A DNA stretch of 40,549 bases. It comes from Nautiliaceae bacterium. Lineage in GTDB: Bacteria > Campylobacterota > Campylobacteria > Campylobacterales > Nautiliaceae. Made by a program: the position numbers and the translations under genes. Under the pieces are notes generated by a model that saw only the letters and a program-made list of their open reading frames with translations, was not told the DNA's origin and ran no database searches. The DNA lies in the NCBI GenBank assembly GCA_027062285.1, contig JAMOTL010000047.1, positions 1 through 40,549 of the forward strand. Reading direction: 5' to 3'. Shown here piece after piece: positions 1-7,889 of the stretch (the first letter of the stretch is position 1; each line of letters starts with the position of its first letter).

Positions 1-506
1 ATACGCTAATTTATGCAATGATTTTCGTATTTTTAATTCTTGCTGCTTTATATGAGAGCTGGAGTATTCCTATTTCGGTTATTTTATCCGTGCCTTTTGG
101 ACTTTTTGGAGCCGCACTCGGTATATATCTAATGAGATTTATGCATCTTGAAGCGGATATTTATTATCAGGTGGCACTTATTACGCTTATAGGACTCAGT
201 GCTAAAAACGCTATTTTAATCGTAGAATTTGCGGTTGAGAGGTTAAAAAGAGGCTATAAATTACTTGATGCTACCTTAGAAGCGGCAAGACTGAGATTCA
301 GACCGATTGTTATGACTTCACTCGCATTTATTTTAGGAACCCTGCCTTTGGTTTTCAGCAGCGGTGCAGGGGCTAACAGCAGACATATTTTAGGTGTTTC
401 GGTGGTATTTGGGATGACGTTTGCAACACTTATAGGAACGTTGTTTATTCCGTTTTTATTTTATGTTGTAATGTGGATTAAACAAAAATTTTCAAAAAAA
501 GCATAA
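1..506 (+). CDS. RND (HAE-1/AcrB-like) efflux pump inner-membrane subunit, C-terminal fragment
   Basis: This is the last ~168 codons of a resistance-nodulation-division transporter, cut by the left window edge; the reading frame is open from base 3. The visible part is the final transmembrane bundle of an AcrB-like pump, which exports hydrophobic compounds using proton motive force. Diagnostic stretches are YESWSIP at the start of a helix, TLIGLSAKNAILIVEFA (a signature of the HAE-1 group), then RLRFRPIVMTSLAFILG and a last hydrophobic helix before a basic tail. The membrane-fusion and outer-membrane partners are not visible. A Crp/Fnr-type regulator starts three bases after the stop codon, so the two are probably co-transcribed. 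The subfamily is clear; the substrate is not. Confidence 0.93.
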   Translation, partial: TLIYAMIFVFLILAALYESWSIPISVILSVPFGLFGAALGIYLMRFMHLEADIYYQVALITLIGLSAKNAILIVEFAVERLKRGYKLLDATLEAARLRFRPIVMTSLAFILGTLPLVFSSGAGANSRHILGVSVVFGMTFATLIGTLFIPFLFYVVMWIKQKFSKKA

Positions 507-509
507 AAT

Positions 510-1202
510 ATGAAAAAAGATTCGCCTTATTATGATTTAAGTAAGAATCTTCTAAAAGAGACATTATTATTTAAACAAATGAATAACGAATTATTCGAAG
601 AGGCTTTAACTCACCTCTTTCCTCTTTCCCTTCCTAAAAAGACAATCATCGAACCTTATCAGACACAAAAATATATATTTATAATAGTAAAAGGGAGGGT
701 GAAAATTTCACAAACTAACCATGTGGGAAGAGAATACATAATATCTCTTCTTAATACAGGAGATTTGTTTGACATTATTTTTTTTCTTGACGAGAAACAG
801 CATGAAGTAACTATTGAAACTATTGACGAAACCGTTTTATTAAAAGCAGATATTAATTTTGCAAAAAAATGGCTTGAAACCCATCCTGAATTCTACAAAA
901 ATCTTTTGCCTTATCTTGGGAATCGAATGAGAGAGCTTGAAGAAAACGCTGTAAATCTTAGTCTTTATGATACAATGACAAGACTTTCAAGACTGATTTT
1001 AAAAAATACGGACGATGACGGTATAAATGTGAAAAATATAAATGACCTTTCTCATGATACTATAGCAAAAATGATAGGTTCGGTAAGAAAAGTAGTAAAT
1101 TTAAATATACAGAAATTAAAAAAAGAAAATATTTTAAATCCTTCAGACAAAAAACTTACACTAAAAAATTTAAAAAAACTGATAAGAATAGCTAAAATTT
1201 AA
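510..1202 (+). CDS. Crp/Fnr-family transcriptional regulator
   Basis: A 230-residue regulator with an N-terminal cyclic-nucleotide-binding-type beta-roll (about residues 15-130, with the typical turn IIVKGRVKISQ and the GDLFDIIFFLD region), a dimerisation helix, and a C-terminal winged helix (about 150-215, recognition part TIAKMIGSVRKVVNLNIQKL). It has no cysteine cluster, so it is not an Fe-S FNR, and the effector cannot be read from sequence. It follows the RND pump gene by three bases with no clear ribosome-binding site, which suggests translational coupling and a role in controlling that pump or a related stress response. The role is inference; the family call is secure. Confidence 0.88.
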   Translation: MKKDSPYYDLSKNLLKETLLFKQMNNELFEEALTHLFPLSLPKKTIIEPYQTQKYIFIIVKGRVKISQTNHVGREYIISLLNTGDLFDIIFFLDEKQHEVTIETIDETVLLKADINFAKKWLETHPEFYKNLLPYLGNRMRELEENAVNLSLYDTMTRLSRLILKNTDDDGINVKNINDLSHDTIAKMIGSVRKVVNLNIQKLKKENILNPSDKKLTLKNLKKLIRIAKI

Positions 1203-1244
1203 AAAATGCCTTCTAAGTAACAGATAATATGAAAAAAAATAGAG

Positions 1245-1250
1245 TATAAT
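1245..1250 (+). promoter_or_regulatory. Putative -10 element for the helical protein/pldA pair
   Basis: A perfect TATAAT lies 22 bases before the start codon at 1273, in the 70-base gap after the regulator gene. No good -35 box sits 17 bases upstream, which is common in Campylobacterota. A strong AGGAGG ribosome-binding site follows at 1262-1267. Confidence 0.55.
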
Positions 1251-1272
1251 AAATAAAAAACAGGAGGGTGAA

Positions 1273-2418
1273 ATGTTAGACAACATGAAAACACAAATCA
1301 GACAAAACTTAAAAAAAGCCAAAGAAGAAGGCAGATTAACTGAAGAAGAAATTAAAAACATCGTTAAAAACGCCGTATCAGAAGCAGTAAACGTTGCAAA
1401 AAAAACAGATGAAGAAATTGAAAAAATCGTAAAAGAAGCTATTAAAACCGCTACGGAAGAATTGAATGCTTTAGGAGAACAGACAAAAGAGCATATCGAA
1501 GCGGCAGTAAAAGGCGCTGTGGAAGCGATTGAACAATCTTACAGCAAAATTGTTGAAACCCTTCAACAGGAAATGCTAAAAGTAAAATATCAACTTGAAG
1601 AAACAAAAGCGGAAATGATAATAAAACTAAACAAAGCCCTTAAAGGGATAAAAGAAGCCGCAAACGAATTTGATGAAAAACTAAAAACTGAAATTGAAGA
1701 AATTTTAACGGATATTAAACTGAAAAACGCAGAAATTTTAGGTGTGATGGAAGAAACTATTAAAAAAAGTGTTAAGGTAATTATAGAAGAAGGCGAAAAA
1801 GTAGAAGAAAAAGTAAAAACCGTAGTAAAAGAGTCTCTACAAAACGCATTAAAAAACATTGAAGTAAAAGCGGAAAAAATCAAAGAAGTCTCAGAAGCAG
1901 CTATTGTTTCAGCCGTTGAAGCCGCAAAAGAAAAAGGTGAAAAGATTGAAGAAACGCTAAAAGGCGCAATCGAAGGAGCGAAAGAAGCTATACTTGAAAA
2001 AGTAGAATCAACAAAAGAAGAACTCGAACATTTAACAAAAGAAGAAATCAATGAAATCATCACTGAGCTTGAAAAAATGCAAAAAGCATTAATTGAAACA
2101 CTTAATAATGTTTCCGCAAAAGTAGGTAAAGAACTTTCTGAAACTCTTGAAAAAGAAAAAGAAAAATTACAAAATGAATTAAATAAACTTAATGAAAAAA
2201 TTAAAGAAACAACTAAAAAAGCGATTGAAGTATTAAAAGAAAAAACAAAAGAGACTTCCGAAGAAATAAAAGAAAAAGCAAAAGAAATATTAATCGAAAC
2301 AAAAGAAGAAGCTGAAAAACTTGCAGAGCGCCTGCTAAAAGTCACAAAAAGCGCTATTCAAGGTATGGTAGAAGGAGCTAAAAAAGCATTAAAAGAAGAA
2401 GATGAAAATAAAAAATAA
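1273..2418 (+). CDS. Long Lys/Glu/Ala-rich amphipathic helical protein (LEA/apolipoprotein-like)
   Basis: A 381-residue protein of almost unbroken helix-forming sequence. I see no cysteine, tryptophan or proline and very few aromatics, but many Lys, Glu, Ala and Ile. Short degenerate units such as AAVKGAVEAIE, VKEAIKTA and LKGAIEGAKEAI recur and resemble the 11-residue amphipathic repeats of group 3 LEA proteins, apolipoproteins and phasins. No signal peptide or membrane segment is visible, so it is probably cytoplasmic and may lie on a membrane or bind nucleic acid through its basic faces. It has its own -10 element and a strong AGGAGG site at 1262-1267. Its last 17 bases overlap the start of the phospholipase gene, so the two are translated together. 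I recall related sequences filed under a domain of unknown function; the function is unknown. Confidence 0.8.
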   Translation: MLDNMKTQIRQNLKKAKEEGRLTEEEIKNIVKNAVSEAVNVAKKTDEEIEKIVKEAIKTATEELNALGEQTKEHIEAAVKGAVEAIEQSYSKIVETLQQEMLKVKYQLEETKAEMIIKLNKALKGIKEAANEFDEKLKTEIEEILTDIKLKNAEILGVMEETIKKSVKVIIEEGEKVEEKVKTVVKESLQNALKNIEVKAEKIKEVSEAAIVSAVEAAKEKGEKIEETLKGAIEGAKEAILEKVESTKEELEHLTKEEINEIITELEKMQKALIETLNNVSAKVGKELSETLEKEKEKLQNELNKLNEKIKETTKKAIEVLKEKTKETSEEIKEKAKEILIETKEEAEKLAERLLKVTKSAIQGMVEGAKKALKEEDENKK

Positions 2419-3520
2419 AATCTTTCTTCTTTTTCTTGTACCCCTCTTTTTAAACGCAACTGATATTACAAATTCCGACTTGATGATTGACTACGCCACC
2501 GCTTTAAAACTGTATAAACAAAAAAAATATAAATCAGCTTTCCCTAAAATTCTACAAGAAGCGAAAAAAGGAAACAAAGAAGCGGCATATTTGATTGCTT
2601 ATATGTATGAAAACGGTCTCGGTGTAAAAAAAGACATAAAAAAAGCATTGTTTTGGTATAAAAAAACAGCCGAGGAATATTCATATATAGTCAAAAACAG
2701 TAAAAAAGACAGAGAAATCGTACAATACGAAAGAGCTTTACAGTTTGCTTACTCCAAAATTGACACTTCAGAACCTGATGTAAAAAAAGAAGTGGAAAAA
2801 ATTGTAAAAAGAGATTATGGTATATTACCCTATCATTCCAATTATTTTTTACCGGTAGCTTATTCCCCGACAAAAAAAGAAACGGAAATCGAATTTCAAA
2901 TAAGCCTTCAAAAATTATTAAGATATAATTTATTGGGATTTAACGAATATATTACTTTTGCCTATACACAAACATCTTTTTGGAGAGCATACGCTCATTC
3001 TGCTCCCTTTAGAGAAACAAATTATATTCCTGAACTCTTCATAACAGTTCCAACCCCGAATGATATTGACCGTTTAAGCAAACTAAAAGCCGTTCAATTC
3101 GGTATAAGACACCATTCAAACGGTCAGGGAGGAGATAGGTCGAGATCCTGGAACAGACTTGTTTTAACAACTTTTTGGCAATGGAAAAATATCTTTTTAA
3201 AAATGGAAGGATGGTATAGAATACCTGAAAGAAAAGAAGATGATGACAACCCTCATATCGTAAAATATTACGGACATGGACAAATAGTGATAAAATATTT
3301 ATACAAAAATGATTTATACGGTATTAAAATAAGAAATAACCTTAGAATAAAAGAAAACAAAGGAGCTATAGAGTTCGATTATTTTACTCCTATTCATAAT
3401 TCAGAAACAACTTATTGGTTTTTTAAGTTTTTCTCAGGATATGGAGAAAGTCTGATAGATTACGATAAAAGCATAACAAGAATCAGTTTTGGAATTGCTT
3501 TTTACAGGGATATTTTTTAA
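2402..3520 (+). CDS. pldA: Outer-membrane phospholipase A with N-terminal Sel1 repeats
   Basis: A 372-residue secreted protein. Residues 1-19 are a signal peptide, about 28-95 carry a Sel1/TPR-like repeat (YENGLGVKKDIKKALFWYKK), and from about 155 to the end it matches the OMPLA beta-barrel. The catalytic residues known from E. coli OMPLA are all present with the right spacing: H237 and S239 in HHSNGQ, N251 in SRSWNR, and S247 at the calcium-site position. The C-terminal strand with SGYGESLIDY closely matches the E. coli enzyme. The family hydrolyses outer-membrane phospholipids when lipid asymmetry is lost, acting as a calcium-dependent dimer. The Sel1 extension is not part of the classical enzyme. 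The gene starts inside the helical-protein gene and ends in a hairpin shared with convergent pepA. Confidence 0.92.
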   Translation: MKIKNKIFLLFLVPLFLNATDITNSDLMIDYATALKLYKQKKYKSAFPKILQEAKKGNKEAAYLIAYMYENGLGVKKDIKKALFWYKKTAEEYSYIVKNSKKDREIVQYERALQFAYSKIDTSEPDVKKEVEKIVKRDYGILPYHSNYFLPVAYSPTKKETEIEFQISLQKLLRYNLLGFNEYITFAYTQTSFWRAYAHSAPFRETNYIPELFITVPTPNDIDRLSKLKAVQFGIRHHSNGQGGDRSRSWNRLVLTTFWQWKNIFLKMEGWYRIPERKEDDDNPHIVKYYGHGQIVIKYLYKNDLYGIKIRNNLRIKENKGAIEFDYFTPIHNSETTYWFFKFFSGYGESLIDYDKSITRISFGIAFYRDIF

Positions 3521-3532
3521 TCCCTGTAAAAA
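3499..3532. terminator. Bidirectional hairpin between convergent pldA and pepA
   Basis: A perfect 13-base inverted repeat, TTTTTACAGGGAT (3499-3511) and its complement (3520-3532), encloses an 8-base A/T loop. The stem has A-runs on one side and T-runs on the other in both directions, as expected for a two-way intrinsic terminator. It lies inside the 3' coding ends of both genes, whose stop codons overlap at 3517-3520. Confidence 0.8.
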
Positions 3533-4896
3533 CTTTGAAGAAAAGATGTAACACTATCTACACCGAAACCGCTAGCTCCATGAGGATTGCAACCCCATTC
3601 TTTTTCAACATAAGCAGGGCCTGCTATATCAAAATGTATCCATTTGTTTTTATTTTCTTCCTCTATAAAATTACTTAGGAAAAGTCCCGCAGTCAAAGCT
3701 CCTCCGTATCTGCTACTTGCGATATTACAAATATCTGCTACATTACTTTTTAGAAGTTTCGGCAAATATTTATTAAACGGTAGATACGCAAAATGTTCTC
3801 CCCTTTTTTCTCCCGTTTTAATTGCTTCTTGAATGATATCTTTATTAAAGCCCATAACCCCGGCTGTATATTCCCCAAGCCCTACAACACAGGCACCGGT
3901 TAAAGTTGCAAAATCCATTATCGCATCAAAACCTTTTATATTTTCCTGAGCGTAACACAGACAATCCGCAAGCACAAGTCTTCCTTCCGCGTCTGTATTT
4001 CTGACTTCTATCGTTTTTCCGTTTTTCGCTTTAAGCACATCATCCGGCTTATAAGCATTGCCTCCTATCATATTTTCAGCCGCACCTAGTATTGCGTGTA
4101 CTTCTATATCAAGCTCAAGTTCACTTATAGCTTTTATAATTCCAAGTACCGTTACGGCTCCTGATTTGTCACTTTTCATCGTTACCATATAGTCTGCCGG
4201 TTTTAAACTAAGTCCTCCGCTGTCATATGTAAGGCCTTTACCGACCAATACTACTTTTCTTTTTGCGTTTTTAGGTTTATAAGCCAAATGTATGAGTCTC
4301 GGAGGATGGGCGCTTGCTTTTCCTACGGCATAAAAAGCGCCGTATCCGTTCTCTCTTAGCCACTCTTCATCATAAATTTTATATTCGAGTCTATTTTCTT
4401 TTGCTACCTCTTCGGCAATTGCCGCAAGTTTTGCAGGAGTAATTTCATCTGGCATTGAATTGATAATATCTCTAACAAAATTAATCGTATTTGCTCTAAT
4501 TTTTGCTTCTTTAATAATTTCATCAAAATCTCTTTTTGAATTGACAGCAATTGTTTTTACAGGATGTTTTGCCTTTTGGCTTTTGTATTTATCAAATTCA
4601 TAATCCCCTAAAATAAAGCCTTCAAAAAAACTAAGAAGCAAATCTTTATCTTTTGTATTTGGCGGTGTAATTTCCACACTTTCAAATTTATAGTTTTTAA
4701 GAGCTTTTATAATTTTTGCAGTGGCCGTTTTTAAATTTTCACTGTTTATCTCATCAATTCCTACGTAAATTCTTTTTCTTTCAGGAAGTACCAAAACCTC
4801 CCCATCTTTTCCTTCAAATCCGTACTCTTCAAATTTTTTATTTCCATTTACAACTATTTCAGCTTTTATCTGACCTTTTCCTTTAATAAATTCCAT
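3517..4896 (-). CDS. pepA: Leucyl aminopeptidase (M17 family)
   Basis: A 459-residue cytosolic metallo-aminopeptidase that removes N-terminal residues from peptides. The C-terminal catalytic domain shows the two-metal site regions VGKGLTYDSGGLSLKP and the M17 signature NTDAEGRL at residues 300-307, including the conserved arginine (R306). The N-terminal ~150 residues form the usual less conserved domain. It is the last gene of the long minus-strand block, two bases after dedA; pepA next to dedA and apt matches the order I recall from Campylobacter jejuni. Its final codons form one arm of the hairpin shared with pldA. Some M17 enzymes also bind DNA, but nothing here tests that. Confidence 0.95.
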   Translation of the reverse strand: MEFIKGKGQIKAEIVVNGNKKFEEYGFEGKDGEVLVLPERKRIYVGIDEINSENLKTATAKIIKALKNYKFESVEITPPNTKDKDLLLSFFEGFILGDYEFDKYKSQKAKHPVKTIAVNSKRDFDEIIKEAKIRANTINFVRDIINSMPDEITPAKLAAIAEEVAKENRLEYKIYDEEWLRENGYGAFYAVGKASAHPPRLIHLAYKPKNAKRKVVLVGKGLTYDSGGLSLKPADYMVTMKSDKSGAVTVLGIIKAISELELDIEVHAILGAAENMIGGNAYKPDDVLKAKNGKTIEVRNTDAEGRLVLADCLCYAQENIKGFDAIMDFATLTGACVVGLGEYTAGVMGFNKDIIQEAIKTGEKRGEHFAYLPFNKYLPKLLKSNVADICNIASSRYGGALTAGLFLSNFIEEENKNKWIHFDIAGPAYVEKEWGCNPHGASGFGVDSVTSFLQSFYRD

Positions 4897-4898
4897 AT

Positions 4899-5537
4899 CT
4901 ACTCCTCCTCTTTTTTATTTATATACCATAAAATTCCCCATAAAATGAATACGAATATAATTGAAATATACCAATGTTCTTTTGCCCATTTTAATATTTT
5001 TAAAAGTTCTTCTCCGAAATAATAAGCCGGAATAATAGTAACACTCGCCCATACAAAAGCGGAGATTAAATTTATAATAGCATATTTTCTAGGATCATAT
5101 CCGCTAACACCTATAGCCATAGGAATAATTGTTCTCATTCCGTAAATAAATCTTTGGAAAAAGATTACCCAACCGCCGTATTTTCTAAGAAGTAATCTTG
5201 CTTTGGCAAATTTTCTCCGATGTGCGTGAAGTTCTTTTAAAACCCATCTTTTATTAATACGACCGAGATAAAAATATATCTGGTCTCCTATAAATCCTCC
5301 AAGAGCGGCTACTAATATAGCCAGCCATAAATTCATATCACCTGTATGTGAAAGTATCCCGGCCATAACAAGACCGGTCTCTCCTTCCATAATAGACCAA
5401 AAAAATAAAATTATATAACCATATTCTTTTAAAAGATGTATAAGATTTTCTTCACTGAAAAATTCTTTTATAGAATCTAAATCAAACCCGTATAAAAACA
5501 CTACACTTAAAAGCAAAAATAAAAAAAACTTCTTCAT
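4899..5537 (-). CDS. DedA-family membrane protein
   Basis: A 212-residue polytopic inner-membrane protein of the DedA/VTT group. After a hydrophobic N-terminus it shows the family marks: SIMEGETG in the first re-entrant region, GGFIGDQIYFYLGR, and FFQRFIYGMRTIIPMAIGVSGYD with the conserved arginines, followed by C-terminal membrane helices and a charged tail (INKKEEE). Members move undecaprenyl phosphate or phospholipids across the membrane or support membrane-potential homeostasis; which one applies here is not visible. It lies between trpB and pepA with 1-2 base gaps, so it is co-transcribed with them. Confidence 0.9.
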   Translation of the reverse strand: MKKFFLFLLLSVVFLYGFDLDSIKEFFSEENLIHLLKEYGYIILFFWSIMEGETGLVMAGILSHTGDMNLWLAILVAALGGFIGDQIYFYLGRINKRWVLKELHAHRRKFAKARLLLRKYGGWVIFFQRFIYGMRTIIPMAIGVSGYDPRKYAIINLISAFVWASVTIIPAYYFGEELLKILKWAKEHWYISIIFVFILWGILWYINKKEEE

Positions 5538-5538
5538 A

Positions 5539-6738
5539 TCAATCCTCGAAATGAAGAAGATTTTTTGCTTGCATCATATCTTTATCGCCTCTTCCGGAAA
5601 GATTTACAATTACAAGTTTGTTTTCTATATCGGGGATTTTTTTCAGGTATGCCACGGCATGAGAACTCTCAAATGCAGGAATAATGCCTTCTTTTTGACT
5701 AAGCCATACAAAAGCATCTATCGCTTCATCATCAGTTATATAATCGTATTTGATATTACCTTTTTCAAAATGAAAAGCATGTTCAGGTCCGATTCCCGGA
5801 TAATCAAGACCGGCACTGATTGAATGGGCTTCGAGTATCTGTCCGTCCTCATCCTGTAAAAGATAACTCATCTGTCCGTGAAGTACTCCGGGAGCTCCGG
5901 CATTTAAACTTGCTCCGTGTTTTCCGCTTTTAATGCCAAGACCTCCGGCTTCAATTCCGATACACTGTACGTTTTCTTCTTCTAAAAAGTGTGAGAAAAT
6001 TCCCATAGCATTGCTACCTCCGCCTATACAGGCGATAACATAATCGGGCATCCTTCCCTCTTTTGCCAGAATTTGTGCTTTTGCCTCATATCCGATAATA
6101 GCTTGAAAATCTCTTACCATCATAGGATAAGGATGCGGGCCGGCTACGGTTCCAATTACATAAAAAGTATCTCTTGCATTTGTCACCCAATACCTGATTG
6201 CTTCGTTCATAGCATCTTTAAGAGTTCTGCTACCGCTTTTTACAGGATGAACTTTCGCTCCTAATAGTTTCATTCTAAAAACATTAAGTTCTTGTCTTTT
6301 TACGTCTTTTTCACCCATAAAAATTTCACATTCAAGCCCTAAAAGTGCTGCAGCTGTAGCCGTGGCAACTCCGTGTTGACCGGCTCCGGTTTCTGCAATA
6401 ACTCTTTTTTTACCCATTTTTTTAGCCAAAAGCACCTGTCCTATCGTATTATTTACCTTATGAGCACCGGTATGATTTAAGTCTTCTCTTTTGAGATAAA
6501 TTTTAGCATTTAATTCTTTACTGAGATTAGGAGCATAATAAAGCCCTGTAGGACGTCCGATATATTCTTTATAGTAATAATCCATTTCTTTCCAAAATTC
6601 TTTATCAAAACGTATATTTTTATAAAAATTTTCCAGTTCTATAAGTACCGGCATTAACGTTTCCGGAACATATCTACCTCCGAATTTATCAAAATGTCCT
6701 CTGCTATCAGGATCGTAAATAGGTTTTGGAATATACAT
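5539..6738 (-). CDS. trpB: Tryptophan synthase beta subunit
   Basis: A PLP enzyme that condenses indole with serine to make tryptophan. The lysine of [11 protein letters not shown] forms the Schiff base, GGGSNAMG is the phosphate-binding loop, and the C-terminus carries NLSGRGDKD. The open frame reaches an ATG at 6744, but that codon directly abuts the AAAGG site, whereas the ATG at 6738 is six bases from it; I therefore start at 6738 (399 residues, beginning MYIPKP). It sits alone between apt and dedA without trpA, and trpE is about 15 kb away, so the trp genes are dispersed. The length is normal for the TrpB1 class. Confidence 0.96.
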   Translation of the reverse strand: MYIPKPIYDPDSRGHFDKFGGRYVPETLMPVLIELENFYKNIRFDKEFWKEMDYYYKEYIGRPTGLYYAPNLSKELNAKIYLKREDLNHTGAHKVNNTIGQVLLAKKMGKKRVIAETGAGQHGVATATAAALLGLECEIFMGEKDVKRQELNVFRMKLLGAKVHPVKSGSRTLKDAMNEAIRYWVTNARDTFYVIGTVAGPHPYPMMVRDFQAIIGYEAKAQILAKEGRMPDYVIACIGGGSNAMGIFSHFLEEENVQCIGIEAGGLGIKSGKHGASLNAGAPGVLHGQMSYLLQDEDGQILEAHSISAGLDYPGIGPEHAFHFEKGNIKYDYITDDEAIDAFVWLSQKEGIIPAFESSHAVAYLKKIPDIENKLVIVNLSGRGDKDMMQAKNLLHFED

Positions 6739-6747
6739 TATCATCCT

Positions 6748-7278
6748 TTAAAATTTTACTAAACTGTCTACTTTTATCCCCATATTTCTTAATTTTTCCG
6801 CTCCCTCAAGAAAAGTAAGCTCAATTAAAAACGCAGTAGCAACCACTTCGGCTCCAAGTTTTCTTACAAGTTTAACGGCAGCTTCAGCTGTTCCTCCGGT
6901 GGCAATCAAATCATCCACTATTAAGACTTTCGGGTTTTTTATATTTCTAAAAGCGTCGATATGAATTTCTATTTCATCGAACCCGTATTCAAGCGCATAC
7001 TTTTCGGCTACAGTAGTTGAAGGAAGTTTTCCTTTTTTTCGAATTGGTACAAAACCTTTTTTGTTTTTTGCGGCAATAGGAGCACCGAAGATAAATCCTC
7101 TGGCTTCTATTCCGCATACAAAATCTATATTTTGATATTTACCGGCAAAATGATCTATTATTTCGCTGAAAAGATCTCCTTGATTTAAAACAGTAGTAAT
7201 ATCTTTGAATATTATTCCTTTTTTGGGATAATCAGGAATATCTCTTATTGCGTTTTTTATTTTTTCTTCCAAAGTCAT
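6748..7278 (-). CDS. apt: Adenine phosphoribosyltransferase
   Basis: A 176-residue purine salvage enzyme that converts adenine and PRPP to AMP. The PRPP-binding motif [14 protein letters not shown] is intact, [14 protein letters not shown] is typical of Apt, and the length is standard. The start at 7278 is preceded by a GGAGAAA site. It follows efp after a 33-base gap that holds a small hairpin and precedes trpB by a few bases. The enzyme is cytosolic, and no unusual residues were noticed. Confidence 0.95.
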   Translation of the reverse strand: MTLEEKIKNAIRDIPDYPKKGIIFKDITTVLNQGDLFSEIIDHFAGKYQNIDFVCGIEARGFIFGAPIAAKNKKGFVPIRKKGKLPSTTVAEKYALEYGFDEIEIHIDAFRNIKNPKVLIVDDLIATGGTAEAAVKLVRKLGAEVVATAFLIELTFLEGAEKLRNMGIKVDSLVKF

Positions 7279-7290
7279 CGTTTCTCCTTA

Positions 7291-7307
7291 TTCGCCGAAA
7301 AGGCGAA
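7291..7307 (-). terminator. Small GC hairpin between efp and apt
   Basis: TTCGCC (7291-7296) and GGCGAA (7302-7307) form a 6-base stem with a 5-base loop. On the coding (minus) strand it lies after the efp stop and just before the apt ribosome-binding site. No T-run follows, so it is more likely a processing or partial-termination point inside the operon than a full terminator. Confidence 0.45.
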
Positions 7308-7311
7308 ATAA

Positions 7312-7875
7312 TTATTTAACTTTTTCCAGATATTCCCCGGTTCTCGTATCAACTTTTATTTTGTCCCCCTCTACAATATGACATGGAACAGTCACTACGG
7401 CACCGGTTTCGAGTTTGGCAGGTTTTCTACACGCGCCGCTTCTGTCTCTGTTGCTTACAGGCTGAGTTTCCACCACTTCAAGTTCTACTTGCATTGGAAG
7501 CTCAACTCCTATAACCTTACCATTGTGGAAAAGAATATCAACATTCATTCCTTCAAGTAAAAAGTCTTTACTCTCTTCAAATGTTTTAACATCTACAGGC
7601 AACATTTCATATGTTTCATTATCCATAAAATAATAAATATCGCCTTCATTATATGAGTATTGATATTTTCTTCTTTCAAGATTAGGCTCATCAGCTTTGT
7701 CACCCGCATGGAAAGTTTTTTCAATTACTCTTCCGTCGATAAGGTTTTTAAGTTTAGTTCTAACAAAAGCTGCACCTTTTCCCGGTTTGATATGATGATA
7801 CTCAATAATTTTATATGGTACTCCGTCTAGTTCTATATTTAGATATTTTTTTAAATCACTCATTCCGTATGCCAT
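7312..7875 (-). CDS. efp: Elongation factor P
   Basis: A 187-residue translation factor that relieves ribosome stalling at consecutive prolines. The N-terminal KOW-like domain carries the tip loop KPGKGAAF; K33 aligns with the lysine that EpmA modifies in E. coli (K34). Two OB-fold domains follow, with the C-terminal signature region RSGACRKPAKLETG. An AGGAG site lies six bases before the ATG at 7875; a second in-frame ATG four codons later is less well placed. It sits between serA and apt in the long block. The retained lysine suggests beta-lysylation-type modification, but the modifying enzymes are not in this window. Confidence 0.95.
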   Translation of the reverse strand: MAYGMSDLKKYLNIELDGVPYKIIEYHHIKPGKGAAFVRTKLKNLIDGRVIEKTFHAGDKADEPNLERRKYQYSYNEGDIYYFMDNETYEMLPVDVKTFEESKDFLLEGMNVDILFHNGKVIGVELPMQVELEVVETQPVSNRDRSGACRKPAKLETGAVVTVPCHIVEGDKIKVDTRTGEYLEKVK

Positions 7876-7889
7876 TTTTTCTCCTTAAA

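Noticed and set aside
1590-2345. A long open frame (251 codons) on the minus strand opposite the helical-protein gene
   Set aside because: It is the antisense of a Lys/Glu/Ala repeat, giving Ser/Phe/Ile-rich low-complexity sequence with no ribosome-binding site or family match; the plus frame has both.
6739-6744. TrpB start at 6744
   Set aside because: The ribosome-binding site directly abuts this ATG; the ATG six bases later is correctly spaced.
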